64,000 bases of DNA, from NCBI RefSeq assembly GCF_000016185.1, contig NC_011420.2:1136501-1200500 (forward strand), written 5' to 3'. Shown piece after piece: positions 1 through 10,706 of the stretch. Below the pieces are notes generated by a model. It made no database searches. It had not been told where the DNA came from and saw only the letters and a list, made by a program, of their open reading frames with translations. Position numbers and translations under genes: made by a program. The stretch comes from Rhodospirillum centenum SW. Its GTDB lineage: Bacteria; Pseudomonadota; Alphaproteobacteria; Azospirillales; Azospirillaceae. Position 1 is the first letter of the stretch. Every line of letters begins with the position of its first letter.

Positions 1-942
1 CTCCTGGCCCAGCCGCGCCGTCGCCAGTTCCGTCCGCACCTGGGTCAGGATGCGGGCGGCCTCGGACCCCTGGATGCGGGCGATGTCGTCCTGGTACTTC
101 AACAGCGTGCCCAGCGTGTCGTTGATCGTCTCCGGGGACAGTTCCAGCTTGTCGAGCTGTACCAGCGCCTGCGCCCAGTCCAGCGTCTCCGCCACGCCGG
201 GCAGCTTGAACAGGTCCTGCCGTCGCAGGGCCTGGACGAAACCCACCACCTCCGCCGCCAGCCGTTCGGGCGCGCCGGGCGCCTTGCGCCGGAGGATCTC
301 CAGCTCCCGCGCCGCGCCCGGATAGTCCACCCAGGCGTAGAAGCAGCGCCGCTTCAGCGCGTCGTGGATCTCCCGCGTCCGGTTGGAGGTGAGGATCACG
401 AGCGGCGGCTCCTCCGCCCGGATGGTGCCCAGTTCGGGCACCGTCACCTGCCAGTCGGACAGCACTTCCAGCAGGAACGCCTCGAACGGCTCGTCCGCCC
501 GGTCCAGTTCGTCGATCAGCAGCACGGGCGGCCCCTCCGGGCGTGGCTCCAGCGCCTGGAGGACGGGCCGTTCGATCAGGAAGTCGCGGGCGAAGATGTC
601 CTTCTCCAGCGCCGCCCGGTCGCGGTCGCCGGCCGCTTCCGCCAGCCGGATGGCGATCATCTGGCGCGGATAGTTCCATTCGTAGACGGCAGACGCGATG
701 TCCAGCCCCTCGTAGCATTGCAGACGGAGCAGCCGGCGCCCCAGCGTGCCGGCCAGGACCTTGGCGACCTCCGTCTTGCCGACGCCCGCTTCGCCCTCCA
801 GGAACAGCGGGCGATTCAGCTTGAGCGCCAGGAACAGGGCCGTCGCCAGGGCGCGGTCGGCGACATAGTCCCCGGCCTGCAGCAAGGCCAGGGTCTCCTC
901 GACCGAGCCGGGAAGCGCGCGGGACAGAAGTGCGCGGGGCAT
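1..942 (-). CDS. coxD: MoxR/CoxD-type AAA+ ATPase (C-terminus may run past the window edge)
   Basis: An open frame runs from an ATG at 942 to the window edge without a stop (314 codons), close to full length for MoxR/CoxD ATPases. Walker A GEAGVGKTEVA lies near residues 40-50, and the Walker B segment LLIDELDRAD and the sensor-1-like ILTSNRTREI are visible. It is the last gene of a minus-strand coxS-coxL-coxM cluster, starting 12 bp beyond the coxM stop. In Oligotropha, CoxD is an ATP-dependent chaperone that helps build the [CuSMoO2] site of CO dehydrogenase. Here the hydroxylase is form II, so its role is inferred to be maturation of the molybdenum enzyme rather than of a Cu site. Confidence 0.85.
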   Translation of the reverse strand, partial: MPRALLSRALPGSVEETLALLQAGDYVADRALATALFLALKLNRPLFLEGEAGVGKTEVAKVLAGTLGRRLLRLQCYEGLDIASAVYEWNYPRQMIAIRLAEAAGDRDRAALEKDIFARDFLIERPVLQALEPRPEGPPVLLIDELDRADEPFEAFLLEVLSDWQVTVPELGTIRAEEPPLVILTSNRTREIHDALKRRCFYAWVDYPGAARELEILRRKAPGAPERLAAEVVGFVQALRRQDLFKLPGVAETLDWAQALVQLDKLELSPETINDTLGTLLKYQDDIARIQGSEAARILTQVRTELATARLGQE

Positions 943-953
943 GGTGCCGCTGG

Positions 954-1745
954 TCACGCGCCCGCCACCGCGCGCTGTGCCATGACCCGGACCAGATGCG
1001 CCCGGTACTCCGCGCTGGCGTGCAGGTCGCTGTTGAGGTCCGAGGCATCGACCGTCAGCCCGTCCAGCGCGGCGGGGGAGAAGTCGGCCGCCAGGGCGCG
1101 CTCGGCTTCCGTCCAGCGGAAGACGCAGGCGCCGGCCCCCGTCACGGCCACGCGCACCCCGTCCCCGCTCACGGCCACGAAGACGCCGACGACGGCGTAG
1201 CGGCTGGCCGGGTTGCGGAACTTCGTGTACTTCGCCCGCTCCGGCCGGGGGAAATGCACGGCCACGACGATCTCCCCCGGTTCCAGGGCTGTCTCGAACA
1301 GGCCGGTGAAGAAGTCGCGCGCCGCGATTTCCCGTCGGTCGGTGCGGACCGTGGCGCCCAGCGCCAGAAGGGCGGCGGGGTAGTCGGCGGCCGGGTCGCT
1401 GTTGGCGATGGAGCCGCCGAGCGTGCCGCGGTTGCGCACCTGCGGGTCACCGATCAGACCGGCCAGTTCGGCCAGCGCCGGGATCGTGGCCGTGACGGTC
1501 GGATCGAACTGGACCTCGTGATGGGTGGTGCCGGCGCCGATGCTGACACCGTCGCCTTCGGGACAGATCCCCCTGATCTCGGGGATACGGCCGAGGTCGA
1601 TCAGATCCGTGGGCTGGGCCAGCCGCTGCTTCAGGGTGGGCAACAGCGTCTGCCCCCCGGCCAGCAGCTTCGCGTCCTCCCGGCCCTGGAGCAGGGCGGC
1701 CGCAGCGGCAAGGGACAGGGGCCTGTGGTACTCGAAGCTGTACAT
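954..1745 (-). CDS. coxM: CO dehydrogenase/xanthine dehydrogenase-family FAD subunit
   Basis: A 263-residue FAD-binding subunit of a molybdenum hydroxylase. The two FAD loops of the PF00941 fold are visible: AGGQTLLPTLKQRL near residues 29-42 and GTLGGSIANSDPAADYPAA in the middle of the protein. The frame extends five codons upstream, but MYSFEYHRP matches the usual beginning of this family, so the ATG at 1745 was chosen. It starts 12 bp beyond the coxL stop, in an apparent operon. In the holoenzyme it accepts electrons from the CoxS [2Fe-2S] clusters and passes them to a quinone or other acceptor. Confidence 0.9.
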   Translation of the reverse strand: MYSFEYHRPLSLAAAAALLQGREDAKLLAGGQTLLPTLKQRLAQPTDLIDLGRIPEIRGICPEGDGVSIGAGTTHHEVQFDPTVTATIPALAELAGLIGDPQVRNRGTLGGSIANSDPAADYPAALLALGATVRTDRREIAARDFFTGLFETALEPGEIVVAVHFPRPERAKYTKFRNPASRYAVVGVFVAVSGDGVRVAVTGAGACVFRWTEAERALAADFSPAALDGLTVDASDLNSDLHASAEYRAHLVRVMAQRAVAGA

Positions 1746-1756
1746 GGCGGGCTCCC

Positions 1757-4165
1757 TCACTCGGCCGCGGCGGGGACGGAACGGGCGGATCGGATGGCGC
1801 GCCAGACCCGTTCGGGTGTGGCCGGCATGTCGAGATGGCGGATGCCCAGGTCCGAGAGGGCATCGACCACGGCGTTCATCACGCAGGCGGCCCCGCCGAT
1901 CGTGCCGGCCTCGCCACAGCCCTTCACGCCCAGCGGGTTGTGCGTGCAGGGGGCGTGCTCGTTCGTCTTCACCGTCATGAACGGCACGTCGTCCGCCCGC
2001 GGCATGCAGTAGTCCATGAAGGAGCCGGTCAGGAGCTGGCCGCTCTCCGGATCGTAGACGCAGTTCTCATAGAGCGCCTGGCCGATGCCCTGGACGACGC
2101 CGCCATGCACCTGCCCCTCGACCACCATCGGGTTGATGATGCGGCCGAAATCGTCCACCGCGATGAAGGAGACAACGCGGGTCACGCCGGTGTCGGCATC
2201 GATCTCCACCTCGCAGATCTGGGTGCCGTTGGGAAAGGTGAAGTTCTTCGGGTCGTAGAAGGCCTGCTCGTCCAAGCCGGGTTCCAGTTCATCCAGCGGG
2301 AACTTGTGCGGGACATAGGCAGACAGGGCGACGTCGGCGATGCCGATGGAGCGGTCGGTGCCGGCCACGGTGAAGCGGCCGTCCTTGAACTCGATGTCGC
2401 CTTCCGCCGCCTCCATCATGTGGGCGGCGATCCTGCGGGCCTTGGCCACCACCTTGTCCATCGCCTTGGCGATGGCCGAGCCGCCGACCGCCAGCGAGCG
2501 GGAGCCGTAGGTGCCCATGCCCATGGGCACCTTGGAGGTGTCGCCGTGGACGATCTCGACAGTCTCGATGGGCACACCCAGCCGGTCGGCGACGATCTGG
2601 GCGAAGGTCGTCTCATGGCTCTGGCCGTGGCTGTGCGATCCGGTGAAGACCGTGACGGACCCGGTCGGGTGGAAGCGGACCTCGGCACTCTCGTAAAGAC
2701 CGGCACGCGCGCCCAGGGCGCCGGCCACGTTCGACGGGGCGATGCCGCACGCCTCGATGTAGGCGCAGATGCCCAGGCCGCGCAGCTTGCCCTGCCGGGC
2801 GGAGGCGGCCTTGCGGGCGGGGAAGCCGGCATGGTCGGCCAGCGCCAGCGCATCGTCCAGGTTCTTCACGAAGTCGCCGCTGTCATAGGTCAGGGCGACC
2901 GGCGTGGCATAGGGCATCGCCTCTTTCGGGATCAGGTTGCGCCGGCGCAACTCCACCCTGTCGATGCCCGTCTCCCGCGCCGCCATGTCCACCAGCCGCT
3001 CCAGCAGGTAGCACGCCTCCGGCCGACCGGCGCCGCGGTAGGCATCCACGGGTACGGTGTGGGTGAAGACGGCCTTCACCTCCGCATAGATGGCGGGCGT
3101 CCTGTACTGGCCGGCCAGCAGCGTGGCGTAGAGATAGGTCGGGATGGAGGTGGAGAAGGTGCTGAGATAGGCGCCCATGTTCGCCGTGGTCCGGACCCGC
3201 AGGCCCAGGAAATGCCCGTCCGCATCCAGGGCCAGTTGCGCGCGGGTGACATGGTCGCGGCCGTGGGCGTCGGACATGAACGCCTCGCTGCGCTCCGCCA
3301 CCCACTTGACCGGCCGCCCGAGCCGGCGCGCCGCCCAGGTGACGATCGCCTCCTCGGCGTAATGGTAGATCTTGGAGCCGAAACCGCCACCGACGTCGGG
3401 CGCCACCACGCGCAGCTTGTGCTCGGGGATGCCCAGCACGAAGGCGCCCATCAGCAGGCGGATGACGTGCGGATTCTGGCTGGTGGTCCAGAGCGTCGTC
3501 TCGTCCGTCGCCCGGTCATACTCGCCGATATAGGCGCGCGGCTCCATGGCGTTGGGGACAAGGCGGTTGTTCACCAGATCCAGCGTGGTGACATGGGCCG
3601 CCTGGGCGAAGGCGGCTTCCGTCGCCTCGCGGTCCCCGATGTGCCAGTCGTAGCAGATGTTGCCCGGTGCCTGCGGATGCACCTGCGGAGCCTCGGGCGC
3701 GTCGGCCTCGGCCGTGGCGACGACGGAGGGCAGCGGCTCGTAGTCCACCAGGATCAGTTCGGCCGCATCCTTGGCCTGGTTGCGCGTCTGCGCGATGACC
3801 ACCGCTACCTGGTCGCCGACATGGCGGGCGACATCCGGCACCAGCGGCGGGTGCGGCGGCTCCGCCATCGGTGTGCCGTCCTTGTTGTGGATCAGCCAGC
3901 CGCAGGGCAGGGAGCCGACCTTGTCCGCCGCCATGTCGGCCCCGGTGAAGATCGCGACCACGCCGGGCGCCTGCAGCGCGTCGGCCGTGTCGATCGACCG
4001 GATGCGGGCGTGCGCGTGCGGACTGCGCAGGATATAGGCGTGGAGCTGGCCGGGGCGGTTGATGTCGTCGGTGTAGGTGCCGCGGCCGGTCAGGAAGCGC
4101 TGGTCCTCGCGGCGGCGCACGGCGGCGCCGATGCCGGTCGGAGCGGTATCGAGGGGTGCGGTCAT
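1757..4165 (-). CDS. coxL: Form II CO dehydrogenase-type molybdopterin large subunit
   Basis: An 802-residue molybdenum-cofactor subunit of the xanthine oxidase family. The N-terminal a/b hammerhead domain begins around [19 protein letters not shown]. The MoCo-binding glycine loop reads VGGGFGSK, and the catalytic glutamate motif [13 protein letters not shown] is near the C-terminus. The active-site loop near residue 370 reads AYRGAGR, the form II signature, not the AYXCSFR of true (form I) CO dehydrogenases. CO oxidation is therefore not assured and the natural substrate is unknown. The frame is open for about 170 codons further upstream, but the ATG at 4165 matches the family start and lies after the coxS stop. 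Confidence 0.92.
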   Translation of the reverse strand: MTAPLDTAPTGIGAAVRRREDQRFLTGRGTYTDDINRPGQLHAYILRSPHAHARIRSIDTADALQAPGVVAIFTGADMAADKVGSLPCGWLIHNKDGTPMAEPPHPPLVPDVARHVGDQVAVVIAQTRNQAKDAAELILVDYEPLPSVVATAEADAPEAPQVHPQAPGNICYDWHIGDREATEAAFAQAAHVTTLDLVNNRLVPNAMEPRAYIGEYDRATDETTLWTTSQNPHVIRLLMGAFVLGIPEHKLRVVAPDVGGGFGSKIYHYAEEAIVTWAARRLGRPVKWVAERSEAFMSDAHGRDHVTRAQLALDADGHFLGLRVRTTANMGAYLSTFSTSIPTYLYATLLAGQYRTPAIYAEVKAVFTHTVPVDAYRGAGRPEACYLLERLVDMAARETGIDRVELRRRNLIPKEAMPYATPVALTYDSGDFVKNLDDALALADHAGFPARKAASARQGKLRGLGICAYIEACGIAPSNVAGALGARAGLYESAEVRFHPTGSVTVFTGSHSHGQSHETTFAQIVADRLGVPIETVEIVHGDTSKVPMGMGTYGSRSLAVGGSAIAKAMDKVVAKARRIAAHMMEAAEGDIEFKDGRFTVAGTDRSIGIADVALSAYVPHKFPLDELEPGLDEQAFYDPKNFTFPNGTQICEVEIDADTGVTRVVSFIAVDDFGRIINPMVVEGQVHGGVVQGIGQALYENCVYDPESGQLLTGSFMDYCMPRADDVPFMTVKTNEHAPCTHNPLGVKGCGEAGTIGGAACVMNAVVDALSDLGIRHLDMPATPERVWRAIRSARSVPAAAE

Positions 4166-4231
4166 GCGTGTCCTCCCTGGGGGACGAAGGCCCGGAGCCT
4201 CTGTCGGGCGCCTGGGCCGGAAATCCGCTCT

Positions 4232-4279
4232 GTCGTCGTGTGTGCTGGCCGTCGTTTGTGCTGGTCGTCGTGTGTGCCG
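4232..4279. repeat. Three tandem 16-bp units in the coxS-coxL spacer
   Basis: Three head-to-tail 16-bp copies occupy 4232-4247, 4248-4263 and 4264-4279. Copies 1 and 3 differ at one base, and copy 2 differs slightly more. They fill part of the 155-bp spacer between the coxS stop and the coxL start. This could be replication slippage or a short regulatory array; nothing in the sequence decides which. Confidence 0.8.
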
Positions 4280-4320
4280 GTCGCGTCTGCAACCGGCTGC
4301 GGCGCCGAGGGGAGGGCGAC

Positions 4321-4815
<495 letters not shown>

Positions 4816-4965
4816 GCGCCCTCCCGGTTCGTGGCGTTCTCACCTTCACGGACCGGTGCCGGCTTGTCCCCGCCGGATGATTCGGGCCGGAGAATCCAGG
4901 GCAGTCAGGGATTCAAGGTGAGCGTATCCCGGGGGGCGCTTGCCGGTCAAGGCAGCCGGTTCTGC

Positions 4966-5865
4966 TCAGACGAGCATGACCAGCACCAGAAGCACAAGCA
5001 GAAGCAGCGGCACCCAGACCGCCGGGCGCAACCCGAAGGGCGCATCCGGAGAGGCCTGCGGCGTCGGGGCGGGCTCGCGCGGTGCGGCATCGACCGCGGG
5101 TGCCGGGCTCTCCGCAACCGTCGCGGGCTCAGCTGCCACGGGCTCAGTTGCCACAGGGTCCGCTGCCGGTTCGGGGGCCGGGCCGGGTTCCTCCGTCTCG
5201 TCGTCAAGCCGGTGGTGCGGTTCGGCCAGCTCGTTCAGGACGGGCGCGGTCTCCTCGTCCACCTGGGCGACGCTGTCCGGGCGCGTCACCAGCGGCACCG
5301 AGGCCAGACCGGGGACTCCGGAGGAAGGGACTTCCGGCGCGGCTTCGACCTCTTCGGCCGTTTCGACCAGCAGTTCGGTCGCAGCTTCGTCGGCGGTTTC
5401 GGGTTGGGTCAGGGATTTCACGGGCACCCCCAGGATTTCGTGGAACTTATTGAAGAAGTCGTCCGCCATCTTGCGGGCCGTGCCCCGGATCAGGCGGGAG
5501 CCCAACTGCGCGAGCTTGCCGCCGACCTGTGCCTCGGCCGTATAGGTCAGGATGGTGATGCTGTCGCTTTCCGGTGTCAGCGCGACCCTGGCGATGCCCT
5601 TGCCGAAGCCGGCCGCACCGCCCTGACCCTCACCGGAAAGAGAATAGCCGTTCGGCGGGTCAAGGTCGGTCAGGGTGACCTTGCCGGCGAAACGGGCGCT
5701 GACGGGACCGATCTTGACCTTGGCCTTGAGGGCGAACCCGGTGTCGGAAGTCTGCTCAAGAGCTTCGCACCCCGGAATGCACTGGCGCAGCACCTCGGGA
5801 TCGTTCAGCGCCAACCAGACATGCTCGCGCGGTGCGTCGATGCGGTATTCGCCGTTGATATCCAT
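4966..5865 (-). CDS. coxG: CoxG-like SRPBCC protein with C-terminal membrane anchor
   Basis: A 299-residue protein. Residues 1 to about 145 form a CoxG/SRPBCC domain (MDINGEYRIDAPREHVWLAL, then FAGKVTLTDLDPP and GGKLAQLGSRLIRGTARK). A long acidic Pro/Ala/Glu-rich linker follows, then a hydrophobic tail (VPLLLLVLLVLVMLV) that should anchor it in the membrane. In Oligotropha, CoxG is implicated in recruiting CO dehydrogenase to the cytoplasmic membrane, and the tail and linker fit that role. It lies 150 bp upstream of coxS on the same strand. Confidence 0.88.
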   Translation of the reverse strand: MDINGEYRIDAPREHVWLALNDPEVLRQCIPGCEALEQTSDTGFALKAKVKIGPVSARFAGKVTLTDLDPPNGYSLSGEGQGGAAGFGKGIARVALTPESDSITILTYTAEAQVGGKLAQLGSRLIRGTARKMADDFFNKFHEILGVPVKSLTQPETADEAATELLVETAEEVEAAPEVPSSGVPGLASVPLVTRPDSVAQVDEETAPVLNELAEPHHRLDDETEEPGPAPEPAADPVATEPVAAEPATVAESPAPAVDAAPREPAPTPQASPDAPFGLRPAVWVPLLLLVLLVLVMLV

Positions 5866-6021
5866 GGTGCGGCTCCCTCTGGCAAGCCGATCGGATATCC
5901 GGGACGGTAAACCCGTTACGGAGCCCCGGCAAGCGGGGCCCGGGCCGCGGTCCTGCGGGGACGCACCGGGTCGGAACCTTCCCGGACGTCCACCGCGGCC
6001 GTGCGGTTGTGCCTGCGTCGA

Positions 6022-7515
6022 TCAGGCAGGGTGGAAGAACAGGAATGTCAGCACAATGAACAACGGTCCCAGGCAGACAAGGGACCATGCCATGTAACCG
6101 AAGAAGCTGGGCATCCGGATGCCCTGTTCCTCGCAGATCGACTTAACCATGAAGTTGGGCGCATTACCGATATAGGTATTCGCCCCCATGAAGACCGCGC
6201 CGGCGGAGATCGCGGCCAGCGTTGTTGCCAACGGTCCCATCAGAATCTCCGGATCGCCTCCGGCCAGATTGAAGAAGACCAGATAGGTCGGCGCGTTATC
6301 AAGGAAGCTCGAGAGGGCTCCCGTCAGCCAGAAGTAGGCGGCGGGGATCGGGTTGCCATCGGGGCCTGTGACGAAGTGCGCCAGACCTGCGAGCGCGCCG
6401 TCGGTCCCGGACCGCAGAATGGCGAGGGCCGGAATCATGGTGAGGAAGATGGCGAGGAAGAGAATCGCCACTTCCTGGATGGGAGTCCAGGTGAAGGCGT
6501 TCTCGACACGGATGCTCCTGCGCGTGGACTTGAGCGACATCGCCGCGATGGCGATCAGCGCCACATCGCGGACCAGGCTGTCGAGGGGGAAGCTAAGGTG
6601 CCAGATGTGCAGCGACCATTCGGGTTCCCACGGGCCGGTCGTCAGGACGACTCCGACGACACCGGCAAGGTAGAGGATGTTGTGTCCGCCCTGGATGCGG
6701 ATCTGGCGGGATTCCTCCTCGGGCATGGGCAGGCCCTCGCGCCGCCAGGCGATGCTGTCGATCAGATAGAACACCGCCAGCAGGACCACCGACATCAGCA
6801 TCATGGGGCCGAACATGTGCTCGACCGTCCAGCCGAAGTCCACGCCTTGCAGATAGCCGATGAAGAGCGGCGGGTCGCCCAGTGGGGTCAGCGAACCGCC
6901 GATGTTGGATACCAGGAAGATGAAGAAGACGAAGACATGGACCTTCGTCTTGCGTTCCTGGTTTGCCCGCAGCAGCGGCCGGATCAGCAGCATCGAGGCG
7001 CCGGTCGTGCCGACGAGGCTTGCGATCACCGTCCCGAAGGCCAGCAGCGACAGGTTGGTGTTCGGTGTTCCGATCAGGTTCCCTGAAACCAGGATGCCGC
7101 CAGACACGACGAACAGGGTGAAGATCAGGATCAGGAAGGGCAGGTAGTCGAGCAGCAGCGTATGCAGCAGTTCGTATCCCGCGATGTCGATGCCTTCGAC
7201 GGCGGCGAAAGGGATGGCGAATGCCAGCGCCCAGAAGACGGCGACCTTGCCGAAATTATGATGCCACAGCCTGGGCAGAAGCAGAGGCATCAGAGCGATG
7301 GAAAGCAGGATGCCGACGAAGGGGATGCCCCAGAAAAGGCTGAGATCGGCCCCGTCGAGATGGGCTGTAGCCGCCTCCAGGGGTGCTGTCTGCACCGCTC
7401 CTTCGGCGGCCTGGGCCGGTAAGACGGAAACAAGAGGAAGGGCGAAGGCCAGGGTGAGCGTTTTCAGCAGGCGCAATGCAGTAGTACTCCGATCCGTGGG
7501 AGGACGGGCCGTCAT
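6022..7515 (-). CDS. Sodium:proton antiporter-like membrane protein (NhaD/ArsB superfamily)
   Basis: A 497-residue polytopic membrane protein. The first hydrophobic segment resembles a signal sequence ending in AQA, followed by about eleven further membrane segments. The substrate-site loops resemble NhaD/ion-transporter proteins: GTTGASMLLIRP and its partner NIGGSLTPLGDPPLFIG, the pair of re-entrant hairpin motifs of this superfamily. Na+/H+ exchange is the likely role; the transported ion cannot be proved from sequence. It is transcribed alone on the minus strand. Confidence 0.8.
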   Translation of the reverse strand: MTARPPTDRSTTALRLLKTLTLAFALPLVSVLPAQAAEGAVQTAPLEAATAHLDGADLSLFWGIPFVGILLSIALMPLLLPRLWHHNFGKVAVFWALAFAIPFAAVEGIDIAGYELLHTLLLDYLPFLILIFTLFVVSGGILVSGNLIGTPNTNLSLLAFGTVIASLVGTTGASMLLIRPLLRANQERKTKVHVFVFFIFLVSNIGGSLTPLGDPPLFIGYLQGVDFGWTVEHMFGPMMLMSVVLLAVFYLIDSIAWRREGLPMPEEESRQIRIQGGHNILYLAGVVGVVLTTGPWEPEWSLHIWHLSFPLDSLVRDVALIAIAAMSLKSTRRSIRVENAFTWTPIQEVAILFLAIFLTMIPALAILRSGTDGALAGLAHFVTGPDGNPIPAAYFWLTGALSSFLDNAPTYLVFFNLAGGDPEILMGPLATTLAAISAGAVFMGANTYIGNAPNFMVKSICEEQGIRMPSFFGYMAWSLVCLGPLFIVLTFLFFHPA

Positions 7516-7709
7516 TGTCGGCCAACGCTTCCAAGACCGGAGATTTCCCCAGCCGGCCTCCGGAGTATACCCATTCTCCGCCGGGAAAGGCTTGTCAAGC
7601 TGCTATGCGGCGCTGTTCCGCACATCCGTCCGCTTGCCAACGGCACAGCCGTCCGGTTCGCTCCGGGCTGCCCGTTTACTCCGGTCTCCTGCTGGAGTAT
7701 CTGCAAGGG

Positions 7710-8171
7710 ATGCAGACCTTTCTCCGCCGCCTTCTCCCGTTCCTGCTGGTTTTCGGTATCGCGCTGCCGGCGGCGGCGCGGCTGGACCGTTCCAGCGTTC
7801 TTGTCGAAACCGCCTCCGGCGGCAGCCACCGCTTCGAGGTGGAACTGGCGCTGACTCCTCAGGATCAGGCGCGCGGCCTGATGTACCGGGATCACCTTGA
7901 TCCCGCGTCCGGCATGCTCTTCCTCTACGACCGGCCGCAGCCGGCCTCGTTCTGGATGCGCAATACGCTGATTCCGCTGGATATCATCTTCATCGCGGCG
8001 GACGGGCGGATCGTGAACATCGCGGCCGAGGCCCGGCCGCTGGACGAGACGCCGCTGCCATCGGACGGCCCCATCCTGGGCGTTCTGGAGATCGGCGGCG
8101 GGCTGGCGGCCAAGCTGGGAATCAGACCCGGTGACCGCGTTGTCCACAGTGCCTTCGAGAAGGGAAAGTAA
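7710..8171 (+). CDS. DUF192 family exported protein
   Basis: A 153-residue protein with an N-terminal signal sequence (FLRRLLPFLLVFGIALPAAA). The mature domain has DUF192 hallmarks: QARGLMYRDHLDPASGMLF, FWMRNTLIPLDIIFI and ILEIGGG-like LGVLEIGGGLAAKLGI. The function of the family is unresolved. The ATG at 7710 was preferred over an upstream in-frame start because it places the signal peptide at the N-terminus. Confidence 0.85.
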   Translation: MQTFLRRLLPFLLVFGIALPAAARLDRSSVLVETASGGSHRFEVELALTPQDQARGLMYRDHLDPASGMLFLYDRPQPASFWMRNTLIPLDIIFIAADGRIVNIAAEARPLDETPLPSDGPILGVLEIGGGLAAKLGIRPGDRVVHSAFEKGK

Positions 8172-8332
8172 TTCCGGAATCCGCGGCAGATTTCTTCCGG
8201 GACATTCCCGGACATCATCAGAATTTCTGCGGGACAGACGGATCTGTCGCGGGCGATCCCGTCCTAAAGGGGTAGCGACGTCTTCCGTAAATCCGATGGA
8301 CCGGAAGGCGTGACAACCTTTAAACTGTGCCC

Positions 8333-8833
8333 ATGGTCTGGGTTCCCAACCATGTGCCGCCGCTTCAGCAACCGGCCGCCCCTGTCCGGCCGGATGTGAG
8401 GGTTGCGCCCGTGGCGGCCATCAGCGACCGCCACGACCGCCGCTCGGGCAGCGATGCGAACCGTCGCCGGCGTGCCCTTTTCGACTTCCTGATGAAGGAG
8501 GTCCACGAGATCCGGGAACTGGAGCCTGACCAGAAGGCTCTGGTGCGGGACAATCTGCGTGGATTCGTGCAGCGCCAGTCGCTGCGCTCCCCGGACCAGC
8601 CGGTTCCGCCGCCGCCCTCGCCGGAAGAGGCGGCGGACACCGCCGCCGCCGCCATGGCTCCCGCGCCGAGCCCGGAACTGCCGGCGGACGAGCGGGAGAA
8701 CCGCCGCCGCCTGCGGGAGGAGGTGCGGCGCCTGCTGATGCTGCACAGCGACCGTGCCACCAAGATCGCCGCCTACATCCATGGCCTGATGGTGGCGACG
8801 CGCGAGGTGCATGTGGTCGATCTGGACGTCTGA
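8333..8833 (+). CDS. Hypothetical protein, Pro/Ala-rich with a charged C-terminal helix
   Basis: A 166-residue protein not recognised. A basic stretch (DANRRRRALFDFLMKEVHEI) is followed by a Pro/Glu/Ala-rich middle, then a charged helical C-terminus (ENRRRLREEVRRLLMLHSDR). There is no signal peptide or membrane segment. An in-frame GTG lies 6 bp upstream of the chosen ATG. It is flanked by unrelated genes. Confidence 0.6.
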   Translation: MVWVPNHVPPLQQPAAPVRPDVRVAPVAAISDRHDRRSGSDANRRRRALFDFLMKEVHEIRELEPDQKALVRDNLRGFVQRQSLRSPDQPVPPPPSPEEAADTAAAAMAPAPSPELPADERENRRRLREEVRRLLMLHSDRATKIAAYIHGLMVATREVHVVDLDV

Positions 8834-8848
8834 TCCGGGGGGCCGGCG

Positions 8849-9514
8849 TCAGCGTCGCCGCGCCAGGGTCAGGCCGTCGCCGATCGGCACCTGGCAGAGC
8901 GAGACCCTTTCGTCCCGCCCCAGCTTGGCGTTCAGCGCCCGGATCGCCTCCGTCCGGGGCGTCGTGTCCGCCGGGTCGGCGACCCGGCCGCTCCAGAGCG
9001 TGTTGTCCAGCGCCACGAGCCCGCCCGGCCGGACGAGGCGCAGCGCCTGTTCGTAGTAGGTATCGTAGTTGGGCTTGTCGGCGTCGATGAAGACCATGTC
9101 GAACGTCTCCCCCAGCCCCTCGGCCAGCAGCGCGTCGAGCGTGTCCAGCGCCGGCCCCAGCCGCAGCTCGATCCGGTCGGCGATGCCGGCTTCGGCCCAG
9201 TAGCGCCGCGCAACCGCGGTCCACTCCTCCGACACGTCGCAGCAGATCAGGCGCCCCTGCGGCGGCAGCGCCAGCGCGCAGGCGAGGGCGGAATAGCCGG
9301 TGAAGGTGCCTACCTCCAGCAGACGCACGGCGCCGGTCAGTTCCACCAGCAGCGCCAGGAACTGCCCCTGTTCGGGGGCGATCTGCATCGACGCCTGGCT
9401 GCCGAGCGCTGCGGTTTCCTCGCGCAGGCGGGCCAGGACCGCCGGTTCCCGCACCGAGGTGGCGCGGTAATAGGCATAGAGCCGGTCGTCCATCCCGATG
9501 GTTCGCGGCGACAT
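8849..9514 (-). CDS. Class I SAM-dependent O-methyltransferase (CCoAOMT-like)
   Basis: A 221-residue protein of the Methyltransf_3 family. Motif [16 protein letters not shown] binds SAM, the acidic loop is CCDVSEEW, and the metal/catalytic region is [16 protein letters not shown] followed by [15 protein letters not shown]. Members methylate catechol-type hydroxyls in a divalent-metal-dependent way; the substrate here is unknown. It converges on the plus-strand hypothetical gene ending at 8833. Confidence 0.88.
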   Translation of the reverse strand: MSPRTIGMDDRLYAYYRATSVREPAVLARLREETAALGSQASMQIAPEQGQFLALLVELTGAVRLLEVGTFTGYSALACALALPPQGRLICCDVSEEWTAVARRYWAEAGIADRIELRLGPALDTLDALLAEGLGETFDMVFIDADKPNYDTYYEQALRLVRPGGLVALDNTLWSGRVADPADTTPRTEAIRALNAKLGRDERVSLCQVPIGDGLTLARRR

Positions 9515-9673
9515 CGGACCCTCCCGCGCCGGTGGTGCAGATCACCCATTCATAGGACGCGGCACCTGACCTGTCACCGGCGCAACAATCGGATGCTATC
9601 ACCGTCCGGGCGGGACCGGGGTCCCGCCGCCGGTGCCATCTCCGCCCGGACGCCCGTCTTCCGGTCCGCCGCC

Positions 9674-10603
9674 ATGTCCTCCAATCCGGTCCTCTACGCC
9701 GCCGCCGTGCTGATCTGGGGCTCCACCTGGTATGCCATCGAGTTCCAGCTCGGCGTCGTGGACCCCGCCGTCTCGGTGACGTACCGCTTCGCCCTGGCCG
9801 GTTCGCTGATGCTGGGCTGGCTGGCGGTGACGCGGCAGCGCCTGCTGCCGCCGCGCGCCGGCTGGCCCGCCATCCTGGTCACCGGGGTCTTCACCTTCTC
9901 GCTGAACTACCTGCTGATCTACAAGGCGACCGGGCTTCTCCCGTCGGGTCTGGTGGCGGTCGCCGGATCGACCCTCAGCCTGATGAACGTGCTGAATTCG
10001 CGGATATTCCTCGGCCAGCCGATGCGCCCGGCGGTGCTGCTCGGCGGCCTGATGGGTGTGGGGGGCGTGCTGCTGCTGTTCTCTCCGGAGATCGAGCGAC
10101 ACGGCTGGGTCGGTGGCACGCTGCTGGGCCTGGGGCTGGTCTTCCTGGGGAACTACTGCGCTTCGCTCGGCAACATGGCCGTGTCCAAGGCCCGCCGGGC
10201 GCAGGTGCCGCTGGTGGCGGCCACCGCCTGGGGCATGCTGGGCGGCGCCGCCCTGACGGCGCTGACCGCGGTCGTCCGTGGTGTGCCGTTCGATTTCGAC
10301 CCGTCGCTGCCCTATGTGCTGTCGCTGCTGTACCTCGCCCTGTTCGGGTCGGTCGCCGCGTTCCTCAGCTATTTCACGCTGCTGGGGCGGATCGGGGCGG
10401 ACCGGGCCGGCTATACGGCGGTGATGACGCCGATCCTGGCCCTGGTCATCTCCACCCTGTTCGAAGACTACCAGTGGAACCTGTCCGCGGCCCTGGGCCT
10501 GATGCTGGCGGTGGGGGGCAACATTCTGGTGATGGCGCCGGGGAGCCTGCGGCTGAAGCCCCCGATGGCGGCCGGTAAGGCGGCGGCCGGTGAGGCCGGC
10601 TGA
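9674..10603 (+). CDS. EamA-family DMT transporter
   Basis: A 309-residue protein with about ten membrane segments arranged as two EamA repeats. The N-terminal motif LIWGSTWYAIEFQLG is typical of the drug/metabolite transporter superfamily. The ATG at 9674 was chosen because the upstream 27 codons are not membrane-like. The substrate is unknown. Confidence 0.85.
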   Translation: MSSNPVLYAAAVLIWGSTWYAIEFQLGVVDPAVSVTYRFALAGSLMLGWLAVTRQRLLPPRAGWPAILVTGVFTFSLNYLLIYKATGLLPSGLVAVAGSTLSLMNVLNSRIFLGQPMRPAVLLGGLMGVGGVLLLFSPEIERHGWVGGTLLGLGLVFLGNYCASLGNMAVSKARRAQVPLVAATAWGMLGGAALTALTAVVRGVPFDFDPSLPYVLSLLYLALFGSVAAFLSYFTLLGRIGADRAGYTAVMTPILALVISTLFEDYQWNLSAALGLMLAVGGNILVMAPGSLRLKPPMAAGKAAAGEAG

Positions 10604-10706
10604 CCTGCCCCACGCCCGTCCGGACGGACAGTCCGGCCTTGATCATCCGAACGGTCGGGGCCGGTGGCCTTGCCCCGGCCGGGAGCGTGGTGTATCTCCA
10701 CCATGA

